From: Halorubrum sp. 48-1-W
GTDB taxonomy: Archaea; Halobacteriota; Halobacteria; Halobacteriales; Haloferacaceae
Length of the DNA: 64,000 nt
Assembly (NCBI RefSeq): GCF_003287355.1
Contig: NZ_QMIM01000011.1
Location: forward strand, 80,751-144,750
Reading direction: 5' to 3'
In this document: positions 56,246 through 64,000 of the stretch, piece by piece
How positions within the stretch are numbered: position 1 is the stretch's first letter
Layout of the letters: the number at the start of each line of letters is the position of its first letter
Translations under genes and position numbers: made by a program
Notes under the pieces: generated by a model
Told to the model about the DNA's origin: nothing
The model's database searches: none
The model's input: the letters and a program-made list of their open reading frames with translations, nothing else

Positions 56246-58299
56246 GGGACGACAGACTCGAGGCGAAGCGGGCGGCGGCGGCGCTGGACGAGCCGGCAGC
56301 GGAGGCGCGGAACCTCGCCGAACGGCTCGGACTCGATCCGTACCCGGTCCGCTACTGGGTCGTCGACCACGACGAGATGAACGAGCTCATCGCGTACGGC
56401 GGGTTCCAGCGACGGTATCCCCACTGGCGCTGGGGGATGAACTACGAGCGACAGCGCAAGACGGACCGCCACGGGCTCGGGAAGGCCTTCGAGATAGTCA
56501 ACAACGACGACCCGAGCCACGCGTTCCTCCAGGAGTCGAACGCGACCGCGGACCAGAAGGCCGTGATCACCCACGTGGAGGCACACGCCGACTTCTTCGC
56601 GAACAACGGCTGGTTCGGGCTGTACGCCGACCGCGGGGAGGGCGGTCCGAACGCGGCGGCGCGGCTCGAGCGCAACGCCGACCGGATCGGGGCGATCGCC
56701 GACCGCCCGGACGTGAACCGCGACGACGTCGAGCGGCTTATCGACGCCGTCTCCGCGCTGGAGGACACCATCGACCAGCACAGCCCGGTCGATGCCGCAC
56801 GCTCGTCCGAGATGCCCGGGGTCGCCGACGACGTGAGCGATCCCGGGGAGGACCCGGCCGCGGTCCTCGAGGCGCGGATCGACGAACTCGGCCTCTCGGA
56901 GGAGGTGCGCCGGGACGTGTTCGACGACGAGTGGCTCGAGTCGCAAGGGGAGGGCGTCGAACCCGACGAGCCGCGCCCGGACGTCCTCGCGTTCCTCCGG
57001 GACCACGGCAAGCGGTACGATCCCGACACCGGGAAGGCCGTCGACCGCGAGCCGTGGGAGACCACCGTCATCGACGCGATCCGCGAGGAGGCGTATTACT
57101 TCGCGGGACAGAAGAACACGAAGGTGATGAACGAGGGATGGGCGAGCTACTGGGAGTCGGTCATGATGGGCGGCGAGGGGTTCGCCGGCCCCGACGAGTT
57201 CCTCACGTACGCCGACCACATGGCCCGAGTGCTCGGGTCGCCCGGGCTCAACCCGTACAAGCTCGGCTTCGAGCTGTGGACCCACGTCGAGTCGCGCGCG
57301 GCCCGTCGTGACGTGATCGACAAGCTGCTTCGCGTCGAGGGGGTCACACCCGAGAACTTCCACTCGCGGGTCGACCTCGATCGGGTCGCCGAGGCGCTGG
57401 AGCCACACCCCGCGATCGCCGGCGCGGGGCCGGCGACGCTCGACGAGCTGGCCGAGCTGGCCGCCGAGGGCGATCCGCGGGTCGACGCGGAGGTGGTCGA
57501 CCGGGCGCTCTCCGTTCGCGACGGCGACCTCGACCCCTCGGCGGGGCCCGACGTCGAGCGGTACCCCTGGAAGCTGCTCACCCACCGGGGACTCGCGGAG
57601 CGCCATTACGTCCTCGCGCGACCGGAGCACCGCGACGTCCTCCGAACCGTCTCGCGGGCGACGCTGGCGGAACGGGCCCGGTACATGTTCGACGTGGACC
57701 GGTACCGGACCGTCGAGGACGCGATCGCGGACGTCGACCGGAGCGCCGGCTGGGAGCGCATGTACGAGGTTCGCGAGAGCCACAACGACGTGACGTTCCT
57801 CGACGAGTTCCTGACCGACGAGTTCGTTCGCGAGGGGAACTACTTCACCTACGAGTACAGCCGGGCGAGCGAGGGGTTCCACGTCGCCAGCAACGAGGCC
57901 GCGGACGTCAAACGAAAGCTCCTCTTGCGGTTCACGAACTTCGGGAAGCCGACCGTCGTCGTTCTCGACGGGAACTTCCGGAACCGGGGCGAGCTCCTCC
58001 TGGGCCATCGGTACAACGGCGTCGCGCTCGACGAGGAGCGGGCGAAAGCGACACTGAAACGCGTCTTCGAGCTCTGGGGCCGTCCGGTGAACCTCGCGAC
58101 GATCCGGACGGAGTACGACGAGGGAGAGACCCGGCGTGCGAAGCGGAGCGGACGCGAGCCCGACGGCGAGGAGGTGGGCGTCCGCTTCCAGTACGACGGC
58201 GGCGAGGTGACGGAACACGACCTCGACCGGGAGATCGAAGAGCGGATCGCGGCGGACGGGGTCGACTACGACACGAAGCCGGACGAGTGGCTGGCCTGA
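56242..58299 (+). CDS. SpoVR family protein
   Basis: A 685-residue cytosolic protein. Family blocks: [42 protein letters not shown] near the N-terminus, [38 protein letters not shown] (conserved His-rich stretch), [36 protein letters not shown], and [11 protein letters not shown]. Residues ~140-215 include an acidic insert. SpoVR is needed for spore cortex formation in Bacillus; in non-sporulating microbes it travels with prkA and yeaH with unknown role. Last gene of the operon. Confidence 0.93.
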   Translation: MRDDRLEAKRAAAALDEPAAEARNLAERLGLDPYPVRYWVVDHDEMNELIAYGGFQRRYPHWRWGMNYERQRKTDRHGLGKAFEIVNNDDPSHAFLQESNATADQKAVITHVEAHADFFANNGWFGLYADRGEGGPNAAARLERNADRIGAIADRPDVNRDDVERLIDAVSALEDTIDQHSPVDAARSSEMPGVADDVSDPGEDPAAVLEARIDELGLSEEVRRDVFDDEWLESQGEGVEPDEPRPDVLAFLRDHGKRYDPDTGKAVDREPWETTVIDAIREEAYYFAGQKNTKVMNEGWASYWESVMMGGEGFAGPDEFLTYADHMARVLGSPGLNPYKLGFELWTHVESRAARRDVIDKLLRVEGVTPENFHSRVDLDRVAEALEPHPAIAGAGPATLDELAELAAEGDPRVDAEVVDRALSVRDGDLDPSAGPDVERYPWKLLTHRGLAERHYVLARPEHRDVLRTVSRATLAERARYMFDVDRYRTVEDAIADVDRSAGWERMYEVRESHNDVTFLDEFLTDEFVREGNYFTYEYSRASEGFHVASNEAADVKRKLLLRFTNFGKPTVVVLDGNFRNRGELLLGHRYNGVALDEERAKATLKRVFELWGRPVNLATIRTEYDEGETRRAKRSGREPDGEEVGVRFQYDGGEVTEHDLDREIEERIAADGVDYDTKPDEWLA

Positions 58300-58464
58300 C
58301 GGTGATCCGTGCGGTCGTTCTCGTGTCCACCTCCCCGATCCCGGGCCTCACGGCGTGTCGCCGACTCGCAGCACGGCGGAAACGGCTCGTACTGGTCACG
58401 ACGAGGCGGCGGTCGAGCCGACCACGGATCCGCCGAGTCGACGGCGGTGAAGTCCACGGCCGTC

Positions 58465-59145
58465 CTAGAGGAGATCCGCCGCCATCGACGAGACGTGCTC
58501 GGTCTCGTCCGCGTTGATACCGTGGCCCATCCCCTCGTAGATGCGCGTCTCGACGTCACCGCCGAGCGCCTCCAGCACCGCCGCGGTCCCGTGAACGCGC
58601 TCTTCGGGGATGTGCGGGTCGACGTCGCTACACCCGAGGAACGCGGGCGTCCCGGCGAGGGCGTCGTCCGCGACGTCACTCGTGTAGTCGTCGACATCGA
58701 TCGACTCGCCGATGAGCCCGCCGCTCAGGACTGCGAGCCCGCCGTACTCGCGGGGATGCCGTGCGACGAACTCGCTCGCGAGACACGCACCCTGGGAGAA
58801 CCCGGCCACGAGGACGTGCTCGGGGGCGATGCCGGCGTCCGTCGCCGTCCCGACGGTGTTCGCGACCGCCCGAAGCCCGGAGCTCCGTCCCGGCTCGTTG
58901 TCGGCGACGGGCGCGAGAAACGAGTTCGGGTACCAGGTGTTCGCGGCCGCCTGCGGGGCGAGAAGCGCGACGCCCCCCGCTGTGGGCGACACCTCCTCGC
59001 CGAACCCGACGATACTCCGGGCGGTCGCCCCCCGGCCGTGGACGAGGACGAGCGCGGCGTCGGCCTCGTCCACGGGCGTGCCGGCCGTGACCAGCTCCTC
59101 GTCGCCGTGGGGGTCATCACCCGCGTGGGGAGTCCCTCGGCTCAT
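58465..59145 (-). CDS. alpha/beta hydrolase (phospholipase/carboxylesterase type)
   Basis: A 226-residue serine hydrolase. The catalytic triad is readable: Ser in LVAGFSQGACLASEF, Asp in LGCSDVDPHIPEERV, His in EGMGHGINADE. The oxyanion region is LVLVHGRGATARSIVG. It resembles acyl-protein thioesterase/carboxylesterase proteins. The ATG at 59145 overlaps the stop of the VOC gene (ATGA), so the two are co-transcribed, which suggests a linked substrate. Confidence 0.9.
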   Translation of the reverse strand: MSRGTPHAGDDPHGDEELVTAGTPVDEADAALVLVHGRGATARSIVGFGEEVSPTAGGVALLAPQAAANTWYPNSFLAPVADNEPGRSSGLRAVANTVGTATDAGIAPEHVLVAGFSQGACLASEFVARHPREYGGLAVLSGGLIGESIDVDDYTSDVADDALAGTPAFLGCSDVDPHIPEERVHGTAAVLEALGGDVETRIYEGMGHGINADETEHVSSMAADLL

Positions 59146-59753
59146 ACGCCCACGCCGGCGTCGGCGTCCGGGAGGTCGTACTTGTGGACGGGAAGGCCGA
59201 GCTCCTCTATGGCCGCCTCCATGTGGCGGTCCTGCGCGAAGTCCGCGCCGTCCGCCTCGCGGAGCCGCTGGGCGGTCGCGAGCACCTCGCCCTTGCGGTC
59301 GTCCGGGATCTCGTACTTGTCCGAGGAGAGCTCGATCACGAGCCCGTTGTTGTCCTGGGTGTAGATGGAGTGGAAGATCCCCCGGTCGAAGACGTTGTAC
59401 CCCTTGCCGGCCTCCTCGAGTGAACGCATGATCGTCTCGTACTCGTCGGGGTCGACGCTGAAACAGAGGTGGTGGACCGCGCCGGTCCCCGGCCGCTGGC
59501 CGCGCGCGGAGGGCCGGTCGTCGCTCACGAAGACGGTGAGGATCCGCCCGTCGCCGGTGTCGAAAAAGAGGTGCGTCTGTGAGGGGTCGTCGAGGTTCGG
59601 CTGGCGGAGGACGAGCGGCATGCCGAGCAGGTCGCGGTAGAACGCGATCGTGTCCGCCTCGTTGCTCCCCCAGACCGTGATATGGTCGGTTCCGGTCGTG
59701 TGAAACGGCGCGTCGGGTCGCTCCGGCGTCACCGGAGCCTCGTCGGTTGCCAT
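59142..59753 (-). CDS. VOC-family (glyoxalase/dioxygenase-like) protein
   Basis: A 203-residue metalloprotein. The N-terminal VOC module has GTDHITVWGSNEADTIAFYRDLLGMPL (metal His), TGAVHHLCFSVDPDEYETIMRSL (second His) and SIYTQDNNGLVIELSSDKY (metal Glu). The C-terminal ~50 residues (RKGEVLATAQRLREADGADFAQDRHMEAAI) are an extra helical part. The fold covers ring-cleaving dioxygenases, glyoxalases and epimerases; substrate not readable. Translationally coupled to the hydrolase. Confidence 0.9.
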   Translation of the reverse strand: MATDEAPVTPERPDAPFHTTGTDHITVWGSNEADTIAFYRDLLGMPLVLRQPNLDDPSQTHLFFDTGDGRILTVFVSDDRPSARGQRPGTGAVHHLCFSVDPDEYETIMRSLEEAGKGYNVFDRGIFHSIYTQDNNGLVIELSSDKYEIPDDRKGEVLATAQRLREADGADFAQDRHMEAAIEELGLPVHKYDLPDADAGVGV

Positions 59754-59865
59754 ACGCCCCCTTGGGGTCCCACCGGAATAAAGCCGGGAGAGACCGAACG
59801 GTGATCGGCTGACGCGAGTGTTATCGGGGACAACGACCGGCGGCGGACCGGGCGTGAACGAGTGA

Positions 59866-59873
59866 GTTTTACC
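59866..59873 (+). promoter_or_regulatory. TATA-like element of a 51-residue membrane protein gene
   Basis: GTTTTACC, 23-30 nt before ATG 59896, supporting the short gene as real. Confidence 0.5.
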
Positions 59874-59895
59874 GTCTCGGCGAGGAGGGGTCCGT

Positions 59896-60051
59896 ATGGA
59901 CGTCCTGTTACACACCGGCCACGAACACCCCGAACTGCTTTGGATCGCCGTCTCGGCCGTCGCCTCCTTCGCGCTCGGCGTCGGCGTCGGCGCGTACGGG
60001 CTCGGCAGTGGAACCGACCGGGCCGCCGACGCGAGCCCCGACGAGGAGTAG
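59896..60051 (+). CDS. small single-pass membrane protein, 51 residues
   Basis: A short gene with one hydrophobic helix (residues ~14-36: ELLWIAVSAVASFALGVGVG), a His-rich N-terminal side (HTGHEHPE) and an acidic C-terminus (DASPDEE). The His cluster before the helix may bind metal, which is speculation. Good codon bias and a leaderless-type promoter support it. It is convergent with another short membrane gene. Confidence 0.65.
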   Translation: MDVLLHTGHEHPELLWIAVSAVASFALGVGVGAYGLGSGTDRAADASPDEE

Positions 60052-60101
60052 CGCGGAGCGTCGCGGTCGGCGACGACGTCGCTCGCGATCGGCCGATCCA
60101 C

Positions 60102-60308
60102 TCACTGTTCCCACACGTCGGGAGCGACGCCGATCGCGCGAATGGCAGTCGGATAGCCGACGGCGACGGCGAGAACGAGCAACAGCGAAGCCCAGAGTGG
60201 GACGCCGTCGACGACGCGCTCCGCGATCGCGAGTGCGGCCAGCATCGCGACGAACATGACGCCCCAGTGGGGCGCGAGCTGTCGCACCGTCTCGGCGAGA
60301 GGGGTCAT
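60102..60308 (-). CDS. small two-helix membrane protein, 68 residues
   Basis: A hydrophobic protein with segments at about residues 15-30 (WGVMFVAMLAALAIAE) and 37-58 (PLWASLLLVLAVAVGYPTAI). Starts MTPLAETVRQLAPHWG. Unknown function; typical of many short haloarchaeal membrane proteins. 50 bp from the convergent 51-residue gene. Confidence 0.6.
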   Translation of the reverse strand: MTPLAETVRQLAPHWGVMFVAMLAALAIAERVVDGVPLWASLLLVLAVAVGYPTAIRAIGVAPDVWEQ

Positions 60309-60395
60309 ACGTTCGCTACCGGTTCGGAGCGCTAGTGGATGTCGGTCGGGACGCGAGCAGTGCGGGCGGGAAACCGGGAGACCGATCCGGCAGGC

Positions 60396-61223
60396 TCAGT
60401 ACCGCGAGGGCATGAACGCCATCGCGAGGAACAGCCCCGACGACAGCAGGCTGATGATCATCACGCGCCACAGCCCGTCGCTGTTCGTCTCGTGTCGCTC
60501 TATCTCGGCGAGTTGGGCCTCGAACGACTCGGCGTCGGTCGAGAGGACGAACGACGAGTCGTCCGGGAAGTGGGCGATATACTCCGTGTCGCCGATCGTC
60601 ACCCGCGTGTTCTGTTCCACCTCGGTCGAGACGGTCTCCGTGCCGGTCCACACGAGGGTGGCCGCGTCCGCCGAGACCGCGTCGACGGTGACCGTCCGGT
60701 CGGCGTATTCGAACTCGTCGTCGACCGCGTACGAGCGTTCCTCGGGCGTGGGGAAGTACTCGTCCGCGGGGACGAGCTGTGTCTCGCCCTCGCCGTCCTC
60801 GACGACGACGTACTCCTCGCCGTCACGCTCGATCGTCTCGTTGTCGGCGTTGGAGTCCTCCTCGAGGATCGCCGTCCGGTCGAGGACCTCGACGAGCGTG
60901 AACGAGGAGGCGTTCTCGCCTTCTATCCGGACGTCCCACTCGTCACCGTCGACCTCGACGGTCGACCCGTTCGACCACGATTCGGACTGTTCGGCGGTCC
61001 GGTTCCGCTCGACTTGACCGAGGAGGTTGCCGTCGCCGTCCTCGCTTATTTCCGCGACGGCGTATTCGTCCCCGTCCACTTCGAACGTATCACCCGACGA
61101 CAGCTCGTGATCCGGGTTCTCGAAGGAGACTTCCGGCGTTTGAGCCGTCGTGACGATCACCCCGGTCGCGCTCCCGACGAGCAAGAAGAACGCGACGTAC
61201 ACCGCGACAGCGCGTCGTTGCAT
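60396..61223 (-). CDS. hypothetical membrane-anchored extracellular protein
   Basis: A 275-residue protein with an N-terminal helix (residues ~3-24: RRAVAVYVAFFLLVGSATGVIVTT) and a C-terminal helix (~250-270: WRVMIISLLSSGLFLAMAFM). Between them is an acidic beta-rich domain with repeated motifs such as GDTFEVDGDEYAVAEI, GSTVEVDGDEWDVRI and DNETIERDGEEYVVVE, which look like small repeated beta units. The domain is probably outside the cell. Function unknown. ATG 61223 was chosen over one six codons upstream because a GTTATACAC element is spaced for it. Confidence 0.75.
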   Translation of the reverse strand: MQRRAVAVYVAFFLLVGSATGVIVTTAQTPEVSFENPDHELSSGDTFEVDGDEYAVAEISEDGDGNLLGQVERNRTAEQSESWSNGSTVEVDGDEWDVRIEGENASSFTLVEVLDRTAILEEDSNADNETIERDGEEYVVVEDGEGETQLVPADEYFPTPEERSYAVDDEFEYADRTVTVDAVSADAATLVWTGTETVSTEVEQNTRVTIGDTEYIAHFPDDSSFVLSTDAESFEAQLAEIERHETNSDGLWRVMIISLLSSGLFLAMAFMPSRY

Positions 61224-61318
61224 GGTTCGAGTGTGGGTCACCCCGTGTATAACGGTTACTAACGAGTAGCGATCCGCCGGATCCCCCGACGGGGGTACCG
61301 GCGACCGACGGCCGGAGG

Positions 61319-62155
61319 CTATCGCCGAACGACGAGGACGGAGAGGTCCGAGAACGGCGTGTCCTCGCGACCGTTCCCGCCCGCGTACGCGGAGAGATCG
61401 CCGAGCGTCGTCCGCGTTATCCGCTCGTCGTCGTGTGTGAGGCGCTCACAAACGAGTGCGACGGTGTCCGTCCGGGCACCGTGATCGAGGAGGTCGACAG
61501 CGATATCTCCCGGCATCCAGTCGAACGGCCGCGGCAGGACGAGCAGATGACGGCCCCCCACGTCCCGGCGGAGGCGATCGAGGTCGGCCGTCAGGTCGCC
61601 GCGCTTGTGGAGCGTGACGAACGTCGCGTCCTCCAGCGGCGTCCGCGCCCTGCTCGCCGCGATCTGTATCGAGGAGATGCCGGGAACGACGCGGACGTCG
61701 ACGCCGCCGCCGGTCGCCTCGTCGACGACGCGTTCGACCTTGCCGAGGAACTGATACCCGGAGTGGTTCGGATCGCCCATCAGGACCGCGACGCCGCGCT
61801 CGCCGCCGGCGACGCGGTCGGCAAACGCCGTCAGGGCCTCGGCTTCGTCGCGGTATCCGCACGTCAGGAGGTCCGCGTCGGTGCGGTCGCGAACGAAGTC
61901 GACGACCGTCTCGAACCCGACGACGACGGCCGCCTCGCGGAGCGCCCGCTCGGCCCGGGGAACCAGATACTCGAGGTTCCCCGGACCGATCCCGACGGCG
62001 TGGACCGCCGGGTCGACCTCGTCGAACGGCTCGTCCGCGGACGACGGTTCCGGGCCGTCGACGGCGTACGCCGCCGGATCGGGACCGAACTCGACGTCGT
62101 ACCTGTCCGCAGAGCCCGGGTCATCACGGTCGCTTGACCTCGATCCCTCGGTCAT
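61319..62155 (-). CDS. cbiE: cobalt-precorrin-7 (C5)-methyltransferase
   Basis: A 278-residue SAM-dependent tetrapyrrole methylase. After an acidic ~50-residue extension, typical of haloarchaea, comes HAVGIGPGNLEYLVPRAERALREAAVVVGFE, the CbiE N-terminus, then VAVLMGDPNHSGYQFLGKV, VRVVPGISSIQIAASRARTPLEDATFVTLHKRG and the C-terminal LVCERLTHDDERI. It methylates C5 during cobalamin ring synthesis. CbiT is separate or elsewhere. Its ATG overlaps the stop of a 41-residue ORF, the only other trace of a cobalamin operon in the window. Confidence 0.92.
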   Translation of the reverse strand: MTEGSRSSDRDDPGSADRYDVEFGPDPAAYAVDGPEPSSADEPFDEVDPAVHAVGIGPGNLEYLVPRAERALREAAVVVGFETVVDFVRDRTDADLLTCGYRDEAEALTAFADRVAGGERGVAVLMGDPNHSGYQFLGKVERVVDEATGGGVDVRVVPGISSIQIAASRARTPLEDATFVTLHKRGDLTADLDRLRRDVGGRHLLVLPRPFDWMPGDIAVDLLDHGARTDTVALVCERLTHDDERITRTTLGDLSAYAGGNGREDTPFSDLSVLVVRR

Positions 62156-62277
62156 CGTCCGGCACGCTCGAACGGGGCGGGGACGATCACGCGGGACGAG
62201 CCGAGGTTCGGCGCGGTCACGAGTTTCACCGTGTCGATCACGGGGACGTTCCCGGGGGACGTCGTGGTCTCGCTCAT
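62152..62277 (-). CDS. 41-residue ORF coupled to cbiE, possible gene remnant
   Basis: A short frame, ATG 62277 to TGA 62154-62152, overlapping the cbiE start by ATGA. The product (MSETTTSPGNVPVIDTVKLV...) does not match a family I recognise. It may be a real small protein or the truncated start of a lost upstream cobalamin gene. The DNA upstream (62278-62815) is scrambled and gene-poor, consistent with loss by rearrangement. Confidence 0.35.
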   Translation of the reverse strand: MSETTTSPGNVPVIDTVKLVTAPNLGSSRVIVPAPFERAGR

Positions 62278-62815
62278 GAACGGAGCGACGGGACCGTCCC
62301 GGAATATCGCTCCGGTTCGAGGACGGCGTCAGTCGAATGCGTCGAACGCGACGCGTTCCAGGACGCGCGACCGGTTCGGGATCGCGCTACCGATATCGCC
62401 GATGCGTGTGCTCCCCCTACCGTGGGGGTGTGACCGACCCCGTTCGTGGATGCGCTGGGAGGTCCCGTCGAGCAGGGGGCCCCGTAGGTCCGACCACGCA
62501 TCCTGGGACACCCCCGGTGGCACCGCTCGTGGGGGTGTCGCTCGCGGATCGTGAACGAGTAGTCGAGAGCCAAGGTCCCGAGCTAACGACGAACGGTGCT
62601 ACCGAGCGATCGACCACCTCGAAAACGGATGGTGACCACAGGTTCCAGCCTGGAAGAACTTCGAGCGATGGTTCGCGGTACGCACCACTTTCGTCGCGTG
62701 TGCGGGCAGAAGCCCCGGGAAAGCCGTGCTAGGACTCAAAACGGTCAGACCGAACGATCCGTAGCGGATACCGCGCCTCCCGACGACTTATGCGTCCACC
62801 TGCTAACGGACGTAC
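62278..62815. other. gene-poor stretch, possible rearranged DNA
   Basis: 538 bp with no reliable gene. It contains several C- and G-runs, a small hairpin-like CCCCC...GGGGG near 62413-62427 and 62521-62540, and discontinuous frames on both strands. One plus-strand frame ends RAEAPGKPC at 62732, faintly like the tail of an IS200/IS605 TnpB protein, but not enough to call. It separates cbiE from the nucleotidyltransferase pair. Confidence 0.5.
62786..62794 (+). promoter_or_regulatory. TATA-like element of the nucleotidyltransferase gene
   Basis: ACTTATGCG, 22-30 nt before ATG 62816. Confidence 0.45.
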
Positions 62816-63418
62816 ATGGGCGGTATCGAACTACGGAACGGGACACTCGTCGTCGAACGAGAGCCGAACCGACTCGACGAGCTGGCGATCGAATTCACTC
62901 ACGTGCTCGATCGGTTCGACATCGAGCACGTCTACATCGCGGGGTACGTCTCCATTCTCGCTGGTCGAGCGCGCTCTACCGAAGACGTCGACGTCCTCAT
63001 CGAACGGATCGGCGAAGAGACTGCAGACGAACTCGCAGAGACGCTCGAGGAGAACGGGTTCTGGGGCCCGGCGATGCCGCTCTCTTCGATATACGAGATG
63101 CTCGACAACGGTGACAACATCTGGGTCGCTCCAAGGGAGCAGGTCACGCCTCATCTCGAGGTGAAGTTCGCGCGCGACGAGTTCGACCGCGCATCCCTCA
63201 GAAACGCTATCACGGCCCGAATCGGTGGAAAGACTATCCCGATAGGCCCTTTAGAGCTCCAGATCGCGTACAAACTCTACCTCGGCGCGCAGAAGGATAT
63301 CGAGGACGCGGTCCACCTCTACACCCTTCTCGAGGAAAGTCTTAGTGTGTCCCACCTCGAAGGGTGGGTAACGCGACTCGACGTCGAATCCGAATATGAG
63401 CGACTCAAACGCGCGTGA
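62816..63418 (+). CDS. nucleotidyltransferase-fold protein, possible toxin
   Basis: A 200-residue protein. The region HVYIAGYVSILAGRARSTEDVDVLIERI has the nucleotidyltransferase pattern (hydrophobic strand, small-residue turn, then DxD: DVD), although the Gly-Ser normally seen in the turn is replaced (AGYVSI). IGPLELQIAYKLYLGAQKDIEDAVHL further on matches the helical part of DUF6036/AbiEii-like proteins. Such proteins modify tRNA or nucleotides as toxins in some modules. It overlaps a small downstream gene by 23 bp. The acidic, less GC-rich sequence differs from the core genes. Confidence 0.75.
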   Translation: MGGIELRNGTLVVEREPNRLDELAIEFTHVLDRFDIEHVYIAGYVSILAGRARSTEDVDVLIERIGEETADELAETLEENGFWGPAMPLSSIYEMLDNGDNIWVAPREQVTPHLEVKFARDEFDRASLRNAITARIGGKTIPIGPLELQIAYKLYLGAQKDIEDAVHLYTLLEESLSVSHLEGWVTRLDVESEYERLKRA

Positions 63419-63659
63419 ACACCTCGACGCGAAGCACGAGCGCAACCGTGAGCACCGCATCGAGGGCATCAAGCGCTGGGTCGAATACATCGAGTCAGAG
63501 CCACCGGAAACGTGGGGACCACAGCAGAACGCGGTCGTCAACGACCAGCTCGATGCGGCCCAGAGCGTCCAGACGTCGGCTTCTCACCAGCAACACGTGA
63601 AAGATGTAGCGGTGGAGATCCTCGAAGCGAGCGGCGAGTCCGACGCTGATTCGACGTAG
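63396..63659 (+). CDS. small partner of the nucleotidyltransferase, possible antitoxin
   Basis: An 87-residue helical, polar protein beginning MSDSNAREHLDAKHERNREHR, with WVEYIESEPPETWGPQQNAVVNDQLDAAQ in the centre and an acidic tail. It starts inside the end of the nucleotidyltransferase gene, so the two are translated together. No DNA-binding motif is visible. The residues PPETWGPQQNAVVN look like a conserved anchor in small proteins coupled to nucleotidyltransferases, but this is inference. Confidence 0.65.
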   Translation: MSDSNAREHLDAKHERNREHRIEGIKRWVEYIESEPPETWGPQQNAVVNDQLDAAQSVQTSASHQQHVKDVAVEILEASGESDADST

Positions 63660-63726
63660 ACTGGTTCCGTTCAAGAACCATATCTAACGTCCGAAACAAG
63701 AGGGTTACAGAGATTCGAGGAGAAAG

Positions 63727-63746
63727 CCCACGACGTTAGTCGTGGG
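63727..63746. mobile_element. hairpin resembling the right end of an IS200/IS605-type element
   Basis: CCCACGAC, loop GTTA, GTCGTGGG: a perfect 8-bp stem. In haloarchaea this kind of sequence, flanked by AGAAAG and AGAAG as here, is a common end of TnpB-only (IS1341-type) elements. No tnpB is present upstream, so this is likely a remnant, lying 17 bp from the 3' end of tRNA-Cys. Confidence 0.5.
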
Positions 63747-63763
63747 AGAAGTCACCGTATGAA

Positions 63764-63839
63764 AGCCAAGGGCCGGATTTGAACCGGCGTTGGGCGGCTC
63801 TGCAGGCCGCTGCGTCTGACCAGACTCTGCCACCTTGGC
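63764..63839 (-). tRNA. tRNA-Cys (GCA)
   Basis: 76 nt on the minus strand. Acceptor GCCAAGG pairs with CCTTGGC, discriminator U. The anticodon arm is GCGGC, loop CTGCAGA, GCCGC, giving anticodon GCA. The T-arm GCCGGTTCAAATCCGGC is canonical. No intron. It follows 5S rRNA, the usual place of tRNA-Cys in haloarchaeal rRNA operons. Confidence 0.95.
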
Positions 63840-63916
63840 GCTACCGAGAGTATCACAGTCGAGCGTTTAAGCCTAGCGGTCGGGAAGCGACGTGCTAGCC
63901 GGGTGGATATGAAAAA

Positions 63917-63943
63917 AGCCCACGGACGCCGCGTCCGTGGGCT
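63917..63943 (-). terminator. hairpin plus T-tract between 5S rRNA and tRNA-Cys
   Basis: A perfect 12-bp stem (AGCCCACGGACG / CGTCCGTGGGCT) with a 3-nt loop, followed on the minus strand by six T. Likely a terminator or processing signal at the end of the main rRNA transcript, with tRNA-Cys beyond it. Confidence 0.7.
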
Positions 63944-63956
63944 CGAGTATGAGTGG

Positions 63957-64000
63957 AGAGGCGGCGAACCGCGGTTCCCAGAGGATCGCTCACTCCAGTA
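63957..64000 (-). rRNA. 5S rRNA (partial, 3' end)
   Basis: On the minus strand the window ends with TACTGGAGTGAGCGATCCTC then TGGGAACCGCGGTTCGCCGCCT, which matches the 3' third of haloarchaeal 5S rRNA (TACTGGAGTG...CCTCTGGGA...GGTTCGCCGCC). The 5' part lies beyond the right edge, so an rRNA operon continues there in minus orientation. The 3' end is placed at about 63957 from the terminal stem. Confidence 0.88.

Noticed and set aside
62337..62732. Decayed tnpB reading frame
   Set aside because: Only a faint tail (RAEAPGKPC) suggests it, and there are no RuvC or zinc-finger motifs; the nearby IS-like hairpin alone does not prove a gene.

Overview
The window is a piece of a haloarchaeal chromosome, most like Halorubrum or a close relative. 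The DNA is GC-rich with third-position G/C bias and the proteins are acidic. Many genes have a TATA-like element 22-33 nt before the start codon, as expected for leaderless mRNAs. Exported proteins carry twin-arginine lipoprotein signals, and the core genes are archaeal (RadA, TBP, Orc1/Cdc6, 5S rRNA followed by tRNA-Cys). All calls come from reading the sequence; no database search was run.

Layout. 1-8.8 kb is mostly core chromosome: the 5' part of hemL, a fused Amt ammonium channel/P-II sensor, radA, an ACT-domain regulator, an iron-sulfur XPD/DinG-type helicase and tbp. 9.4-23.3 kb is a catabolic and uptake region: a CitE-like lyase with a convergent IclR regulator, aldo/keto reductase, RraA-like aldolase, amidase, UspA, a thioredoxin-fold protein, a complete peptide/nickel-type ABC importer and a fumarylacetoacetase-family hydrolase. 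The importer's gene order is permuted (C-D-F-orf-B-A), it has two tiny overlapping ORFs, and its substrate-binding protein appears circularly permuted. 23.8-34.9 kb is housekeeping again: trm-G10, orc1/cdc6, rpiA, a 55-residue histone-fold protein, larB, a GIY-YIG protein, hisG, a large unknown Tat lipoprotein, uvrB and small envelope proteins.

35.2-38.2 kb carries class I ribonucleotide reductase genes (nrdB-nrdA) with base and codon use unlike the neighbours. They are bounded on the left by a decayed copy of the 3' end of the stomatin gene that lies intact on the right, so they look like an acquired insert. 38.4-49.2 kb holds stomatin, a MetY-like enzyme, a sugar dehydrogenase, an ABC-2 exporter, a bacterial-type NAD+ DNA ligase and a membrane protein with five DUF1508 modules. 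50.2-58.3 kb is one operon for two PrkA-type kinases, a YeaH/VWA protein and SpoVR, behind a long leader with a perfect 12-bp hairpin. 58.4-62.3 kb holds a hydrolase/VOC pair, small membrane proteins and cbiE. The right end has a nucleotidyltransferase/small-protein pair that resembles a toxin-antitoxin module, a hairpin like an IS200/IS605 end, then tRNA-Cys, a terminator and the 3' end of 5S rRNA, which is the distal end of a minus-strand rRNA operon.

Strongest candidates for something new: the circularly permuted binding protein with its reordered operon; the Amt-P-II fusion lacking the modifiable tyrosine; the double-PrkA/YeaH/SpoVR operon with its leader hairpin; the flanked RNR insert; the nucleotidyltransferase pair beside the rRNA operon; and a recurring pattern of short tandem duplications at gene 3' ends.
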